Below are positions 59,253-64,000 of a DNA stretch of 64,000 nt, one piece after another (position 1 is the first letter of the stretch; each line of letters begins with the position of its first letter). The notes under the pieces are model-generated. The model was given only the letters and a program-made list of their open reading frames with translations. It was not told the DNA's origin and made no database searches. This stretch comes from Anoxybacillus tengchongensis (lineage in GTDB: Bacteria > Bacillota > Bacilli > Bacillales > Anoxybacillaceae): the NCBI RefSeq assembly GCF_014201585.1, contig NZ_JACHES010000009.1, forward strand, positions 1 to 64,000, given 5' to 3'. Made by a program: the position numbers and the translations under genes.

Positions 59253-59444
59253 GTAATTTGTGTATTATTTCACAACTGTCGTCGACCTCCAATCTTGCAA
59301 AAACTCCGGGGGATCGACGACAAGTTGCTTTTTGCAAGTTTTTTAGACGGATCAAGGCATAAAGATTATTGACTGAATTTTCGGATGTATGTATAATGAT
59401 GTTGTATACCTTTTCCATACATTGATTTATCAATACTTTTTGGG
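59253..59444 (+). promoter_or_regulatory. CRISPR leader 2 with two mutually exclusive hairpins
   Basis: Almost the same as 33174-33365, including the TGTCGTCGA/TCGACGACA inverted repeat, the CTTGCAAAAA/TTTTTGCAAG terminator stem with T run, the GAATTTTCGGATGT block and the TTTTTGGGG before the first repeat. Confidence 0.85.
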
Positions 59445-60556
59445 GTTTGTATCGTACCTATGAGGAATTGAAACACGTGGAACAATGGGACAAAGGCATG
59501 GGAGCGTGCTGAGTTTGTATCGTACCTATGAGGAATTGAAACACGACGAAAGATGGTTTCGTCTTCGTCTGCTGGATTGTGTTTGTATCGTACCTATGAG
59601 GAATTGAAACAATATTTTCCACATTCTCAGTATGTGTATCCTACTAAGTTTGTATCGTACCTATGAGGAATTGAAACCGATGTTATACCTGTTCTTTTGA
59701 GTGCTTCAGAAGCTGTGTTTGTATCGTACCTATGAGGAATTGAAACAAATTTCCAGTTTTCAGCTTCTTGAACGCGGGTTGTATGGTTTGTATCGTACCT
59801 ATGAGGAATTGAAACGTCGATGTAAACATGCCATTGCGGAAACAATTCAACGTTTGTATCGTACCTATGAGGAATTGAAACAAACAATGCCCTAATTCAC
59901 GGTCTGTCATGTCTGTATAGTTTGTATCGTACCTATGAGGAATTGAAACCTCGTGAAAATCGTTGATATATCAACAGTTGGACACCGTGGTTTGTATCGT
60001 ACCTATGAGGAATTGAAACATCACCAACATTTGATTTCTCTTTTTCATGCTAATGTTTGTATCGTACCTATGAGGAATTGAAACTCGATGTGCCGAAAAG
60101 AGAACTAGGTGCGGAGGTAGTGTTTGTATCGTACCTATGAGGAATTGAAACGATTCATGAGAGCCACCTCCTGCAACTAGTGTTTTTAGTTTGTATCGTA
60201 CCTATGAGGAATTGAAACTAAAAACTTAATAACTAATCTGTTTTTAACCAGACACTGTTTGTATCGTACCTATGAGGAATTGAAACCTACTTGCGTATAT
60301 CGTGTAATGCGGTCCAGCCGATTTGAGTTTGTATCGTACCTATGAGGAATTGAAACGATTCATGAGAGCCACCTCCTGCAACTAGTGTTTTTAGTTTGTA
60401 TCGTACCTATGAGGAATTGAAACCGGATCTGCCCAGACATCGTATTCGTGCCAACGCCCATTTGTATCGTACCTATGAGGAATTGAAACGGGTCGCTCCA
60501 GACCTCATACTCATGCCAACGTCCATAGTTTGTATCTACCTATAAGGAATAAAAAA
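59445..60556 (+). CRISPR. CRISPR array 2: sixteen repeats plus a degenerate terminal repeat
   Basis: The 30-base repeat begins GTTTGTATCGTACC, continues TATGAGG and ends AATTGAAAC, one base different from array 1. Repeats start at 59445, 59513, 59581, 59648, 59717, 59786, 59852, 59920, 59990, 60055, 60122, 60189, 60257, 60327, 60394 and 60460 (first base A). The degenerate one is at 60528. Sixteen spacers are 35-40 bases. The spacers at 60152-60188 and 60357-60393 are identical. The last two (60424-60459 and 60490-60527) are related to each other. Confidence 0.97.
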
Positions 60557-60557
60557 A

Positions 60558-60585
60558 AGTCAGCGTGTTCGGCGCTGACTTTTTT
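60558..60585. terminator. Terminator between CRISPR array 2 and azoR
   Basis: AGTCAGCG (60558-60565) and CGCTGACT (60573-60580) with T bases on one side and A bases on the other. It can end both the array transcript and azoR. GTCAGCGTG also occurs after the decayed array at 44602. Confidence 0.75.
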
Positions 60586-60600
60586 ATCGTATGAAAACAA

Positions 60601-61236
60601 CTAAAACCGTTTTGCGATTTCTTTGGCGCGTTCGATGGCTTGTTGTTTAATGGCTTCTGCTTCGTTTGGGAAAGCGTTCATGCCTTCAACGGCAATCGTT
60701 TCGACATCTGTGATGCCGATGAAAGAGAGGACAGCGCGTAAATAACGGTCGCCAAATTCGAGTTCTTTTGCTGGGCCTTCGGAGTAAATGCCGCCGCGTG
60801 CTTGAATGTGAATTGCTTTTTTCCCTTGTAATAACCCGACAGAGCCTTCTTCTGTATATTTGAACGTTTTTCCTGCAAGACAAAGGGTGTCCATGTATGC
60901 TTTCAGTTTTGGTGGGAAGCTAAAGTTCCACATCGGTGTGACGAATACATATTTGTCAGCTTCTATAAATTGCTCGCACAACTCGTTTATGCGTGCAATT
61001 TTTGTTTGTTCGTCTTTGCTTAGTTGATCAAATGCTTGTCCTTGTTGCAGTTTGCCCCAGCCGCTAAATACATCGGCATCAATGTACGGAATGTCCATAT
61101 CATATACGTGCAATTCAACGATTTCATCTTCTGGATGATGTTGTTTGTAGGCGTTTAAAAACGCGCGGCCGACGGATAAACTAAATGATTGTTCTTCTTG
61201 TTTTGGATTGGCTGTAATGTAAAGTACTTTTGCCAT
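60601..61236 (-). CDS. azoR: FMN-dependent NADH:quinone/azo reductase
   Basis: A 211-residue flavodoxin-fold enzyme. The N-terminal [20 protein letters not shown] binds FMN phosphate, and [19 protein letters not shown] and [14 protein letters not shown] are typical AzoR segments. It reduces quinones and azo compounds in the cytosol. AGGAGGAAAAAC gives the ribosome site for 61236. It ends at the terminator shared with array 2. Confidence 0.92.
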   Translation of the reverse strand: MAKVLYITANPKQEEQSFSLSVGRAFLNAYKQHHPEDEIVELHVYDMDIPYIDADVFSGWGKLQQGQAFDQLSKDEQTKIARINELCEQFIEADKYVFVTPMWNFSFPPKLKAYMDTLCLAGKTFKYTEEGSVGLLQGKKAIHIQARGGIYSEGPAKELEFGDRYLRAVLSFIGITDVETIAVEGMNAFPNEAEAIKQQAIERAKEIAKRF

Positions 61237-61405
61237 TGTTTTTCCTCCTCGCATAGCTAGTTCAAAAATTACGAAACAACTGTAACTATAATATAGTATA
61301 TTACTTACTTTTGTAAAGTTAAAAACTTTTTTAAATAGATGACAGACAATGAAAAAAAGAGTAAAATACGCATATAGGTATAAAAAAGAAAAGGATGGAT
61401 GAGAA

Positions 61406-61975
61406 ATGGCAGGACATCGGTTTCATCATTCGAAAGCGGAAAAGTTGTTGAATCCAAAAAGACGGGAGTTGATTGCGCCAGAAAAAGTGATCTCCATATT
61501 GCATATAAGCGAACATGATGTCGTGGCGGATTTAGGAGCAGGAAATGGCTATTTTACTGTGCCGATCGCCAAAGCGGCAAAAATGGTATATGCGGTTGAT
61601 GTGCAACAAGAAATGCTCGATTTACTGAAGCAACATGCGGAACGAGAAAAAGTAGAAAATATGGCATACATTGTTGGCGATGTGACAGCAACAACGCTTC
61701 CTCCACAATCGGTTGATAAAGGATTGATGGCGTTTGTTCTTCATGAAATTGATGATCGCGAGGCGGCGTTTGCAGAAATCGCTCGCATCATAAAGCCAGA
61801 CGGTACGTTTATATTGATCGAATGGGAAGCGGTTGAAAGTGAAATGGGTCCACCGATTCATGAGCGCATTCCATCTCATCAACTGCTTAATGAAATGAAA
61901 GCAACGTTTGCGCACGTTGAGCTCGTTCATTTCCATCCAAGCGTATATGGAATTGTCGTGAAACATGGTCAATAA
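61406..61975 (+). CDS. Class I SAM-dependent methyltransferase
   Basis: A 189-residue methyltransferase of the UbiE/Methyltransf_11 type. Motif I is [17 protein letters not shown] near residues 38-54; an acidic residue (YAVDVQQEM) binds the ribose, and FVLHEIDD and [13 protein letters not shown] follow. An N-terminal [20 protein letters not shown] is common in a Firmicute subgroup. The substrate is unknown. The ribosome site is AAGGATGGATGAG, moderate. Confidence 0.8.
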   Translation: MAGHRFHHSKAEKLLNPKRRELIAPEKVISILHISEHDVVADLGAGNGYFTVPIAKAAKMVYAVDVQQEMLDLLKQHAEREKVENMAYIVGDVTATTLPPQSVDKGLMAFVLHEIDDREAAFAEIARIIKPDGTFILIEWEAVESEMGPPIHERIPSHQLLNEMKATFAHVELVHFHPSVYGIVVKHGQ

Positions 61976-62032
61976 TGGCCATGTTTATTTTTACGAGAGG
62001 TGAATGAGATGCGTGTGTATATAAAAACGACA

Positions 62033-62059
62033 AACTAGGGAACGCATCCCTAGTTTTTC
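62033..62059. terminator. Terminator after the methyltransferase region
   Basis: AACTAGGGA (62033-62041) pairs with TCCCTAGTT (62047-62055), with T bases after it. It can end transcripts from either side. Confidence 0.75.
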
Positions 62060-62079
62060 TCATACATATCCTCGTTTTA

Positions 62080-62200
62080 TTTCACCATTTGTTCGCGCAA
62101 TGTGCTGCGTACTTACGCTGTTTTTTCAGCTAATTGAGGGACATCGAGTGCTTGTAAAATGGCTTGCATAGTCGCTGTTACCGTTTGATTATCGGTTACT
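62080..62200 (-). pseudogene. Short C-terminal gene relic
   Basis: On the minus strand the segment reads NQTVTATMQAILQALDVPQL, AEKTA, a stop, then VRSTLREQMVK and a stop. It looks like the tail of a gene interrupted by a nonsense codon. No start or upstream part is seen, and the family is not recognised. Confidence 0.35.
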
Positions 62201-62357
62201 CAACATCGTCAGTCACATTCTTATAAGCTTTTTTTGTAGAAATACCCATCCTCTTCCCCATATGAGCAATAAGGGAAGACCGATGAAACGGTCATCAACT
62301 TTTCTCCATACTTCACATAAAGTAATAAAAGAGCACACGAGGAAGGGGGGAGGAGCG

Positions 62358-63419
62358 GTGAACATTTTAGTCATTTGGCGGTTGTTGACTGTAGGCGGTG
62401 TGAATGCCGGATGGCGTAATCGAGCGATATATTTTAAACAACATGGCATTCAGACAGACTTTTTATATACGAAAGATCTCGGTGGCATGCATATGATGGA
62501 AGATGTCGCAAATGTTTATATCGTGAAAAAGAAAAAAGACATATATGACATATTACGAAAATCATATGACGCGATCATCGTTGTCGATACAAATCAAGCG
62601 TATGATTGGTTAAGCGATGTCGGGTATAATGGACCAATTATTGTGGAAGCGCGCACGCCGGAATTGTTAAAGTTGAAACGAAACTTGCAAGGAGTGGAAA
62701 AGATTACTCCGCGTCAATTTATCGTTCCGTCTGTTTATCAAAAACGTCTTCTCTCGATATTGAGCGATGAACGCGCACCGATTACGGTCATTTATAACGG
62801 TTTAGATGCATCTTTTTTTCGCCCGTTTCCATGCGATGATGTACCGAACAAAAAAATTATTGCATACGTCGGACGGTTAGATGGACGGAAAAATTGGCGC
62901 GCATTTTTACGTATCGCCTCGCTATTGAAAAAAGAGCGCGATGATATCGAATGTTGGGTCATTGGTGGACAACATAGTGTAGATAAAGAAACGTTTGAAG
63001 CAGAATGGAAGGAAAAGCAACTGACGTCATTTGTAAAATGGTTTCCAGTTGTTCCGTATCAACACATGCCTGAGATGTATGCGAAAATTCGGCAATCGGG
63101 TGGATGTTTATTAGCGACAACGAAAGTCGAATCGTTTGGCAATACATTTATTGAGGCGATGGCGTGCGGTGTGCCTGTCGTTGCGCCACGTGTATCGGCG
63201 ATGCCAGAAATTATCGTCCATGGAAAAACAGGATATTTATTTCGCGAGCACCATACGCGTGGGGCGGTTCGCGCGATTGTTGAAATTATTGACGACAACC
63301 AACAATATACGTATATGAGTGAGGCAGGACGGGCGCATGTGCTCAACCGATTTACAATTGAACGTTGCGCTGAAACGTATGTCGATTTATTACATCATAT
63401 TGTGAGGGATCAAATATGA
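62358..63419 (+). CDS. Glycosyltransferase family 4 protein
   Basis: A 353-residue GT-B glycosyltransferase with a GTG start at 62358 behind GGGGGGAGGAG. NILVIWRLLTVGGVNAGWRNR opens the acceptor domain. The donor domain has IAYVGRLDGRKNWRAFLRIA and VESFGNTFIEAMACGVPVVA. It is distantly like spore-coat CotSA-type enzymes. Its stop overlaps the start of the HipA-like kinase gene by four bases, so the two act together, perhaps on spore-coat or cell-wall glycan; this is inference. Confidence 0.85.
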   Translation: MNILVIWRLLTVGGVNAGWRNRAIYFKQHGIQTDFLYTKDLGGMHMMEDVANVYIVKKKKDIYDILRKSYDAIIVVDTNQAYDWLSDVGYNGPIIVEARTPELLKLKRNLQGVEKITPRQFIVPSVYQKRLLSILSDERAPITVIYNGLDASFFRPFPCDDVPNKKIIAYVGRLDGRKNWRAFLRIASLLKKERDDIECWVIGGQHSVDKETFEAEWKEKQLTSFVKWFPVVPYQHMPEMYAKIRQSGGCLLATTKVESFGNTFIEAMACGVPVVAPRVSAMPEIIVHGKTGYLFREHHTRGAVRAIVEIIDDNQQYTYMSEAGRAHVLNRFTIERCAETYVDLLHHIVRDQI

Positions 63420-64000
63420 AGTATGAACGAACGTTTGCGGCTCATAAACATAATTCTCATCTCGTCACATTTGATGATGGGAAGCGATATGTCGTCAAAT
63501 GTTACGATACAACAAAACCGAAAGCGCTCATGAACGAATGGCTCGCTTATCAAATCGCAAAATATATGCACCTTCCTGTTCCACATGCTCGTCTCGTTTC
63601 TTTACCACCTACGCTTTTACCTATTCCAGACAAAACGACAGTCATCAAAACGAAAACGCAATTTGCGAGCGCGTATATTGAAGGGAAAAACGCTCATGAA
63701 ATCGCGATACAAAACATGAAAAATACTTCACAATTGGCAAGTGTCATCGTTTTTGATTATTGGTTGTACAATCGCGATCGGACGCGAAAAAATGTCATTA
63801 TTGAACAAAACGGAGCGGATCAAACGTTATGGATTATCGACCATGCGGATATATGTGGCTCATTTGCGTGGACTGTTGAACAGCTGAAACAATTGCCGCA
63901 AACGCTCATAGACAGCAAAATGCATCGCATAATGGCGTCGTTTACAACTATACAACAATTTGAACAGGCGATTGCGGTCATTCAAACGATGCCGACACTT
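63416..64000 (+). CDS. HipA-like kinase-fold protein, cut by the window end
   Basis: At least 195 residues without a stop before the window ends. The N-terminus (TFAAHKHNSHLVTFDDGKRY then VVKCYDTTKPKALMNEWLAY) resembles a HipA-type kinase with VVK as the ATP-binding lysine. VFDYWLYNRDRTRKNVII is the catalytic loop-like segment (Asp and Asn) and WIIDHADICG the metal-binding DxD-like part. It is coupled to the glycosyltransferase gene. A role in toxin-antitoxin is not suggested by the context. Confidence 0.75.
   Translation, partial: MKYERTFAAHKHNSHLVTFDDGKRYVVKCYDTTKPKALMNEWLAYQIAKYMHLPVPHARLVSLPPTLLPIPDKTTVIKTKTQFASAYIEGKNAHEIAIQNMKNTSQLASVIVFDYWLYNRDRTRKNVIIEQNGADQTLWIIDHADICGSFAWTVEQLKQLPQTLIDSKMHRIMASFTTIQQFEQAIAVIQTMPTL

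Noticed and set aside
63416-64000. HipA-like protein as a HipBA toxin-antitoxin system
   Set aside because: The upstream partner is a glycosyltransferase, not a HipB-type regulator.

Overview
The window looks like a chromosomal segment of a thermophilic, endospore-forming Bacillaceae bacterium, most likely Anoxybacillus or a close Geobacillus relative. The reasons are moderate GC, strong GGAGG ribosome sites, many sporulation genes, gene order matching the Bacillus subtilis yjbL-to-yjcJ segment, and a CRISPR repeat of the kind I associate with these genera. The species call is inference.

Bases 1-31700 are a conserved backbone with insertions. yjbL, relQ, nadK, yjbO and prpE come first, then a RodA-family gene, mgtE and fabI with a FapR-type operator. 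The spore coat gene cotO follows. After it sits a ytcABC-like operon (UDP-glucose dehydrogenase, epimerase, CotSA-like glycosyltransferase), yjcA and several small coat or sporulation proteins. A complete spoVA2mob-like operon (15453-19104) lies behind a good SigG promoter. The backbone resumes with yjcZ, spoVIF, yjcD, yjcF, yjcG, yjcH, pgpA and a SAM-riboswitch-controlled metI-metC operon. A TumE-like toxin-antitoxin candidate and mscL lie between.

Bases 31700-47000 mix ordinary metabolism with CRISPR-linked material. There is a tRNA-Val(GAC), a broken rpn-family nuclease gene, a CRISPR leader and an 8-repeat array. These are followed by a DMT exporter, azlCD, a small basic protein coupled to a Ser/Thr kinase, ansR-ansAB-malic enzyme and a sensor kinase. 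Next come an intact rpn gene with a decayed leader and array, and a DgcN-type gene paired with an alanine-racemase-fold gene.

Bases 47000-58700 are an AT-richer island. Three dynamin-like GTPases and one small protein are on the minus strand, convergent with four or five plus-strand genes. The two sides are linked by a shared C-terminal module. The largest GTPase carries a transmembrane segment and a C-terminal TcaA-like domain. This is the best candidate for an undescribed system.

Bases 58700-64000 hold a third rpn remnant, a second leader and a 17-repeat array. After these come an azoreductase, a methyltransferase, a glycosyltransferase and a HipA-like kinase cut by the window end. No cas gene is visible anywhere. 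Three of four rpn copies lie directly upstream of a CRISPR leader.
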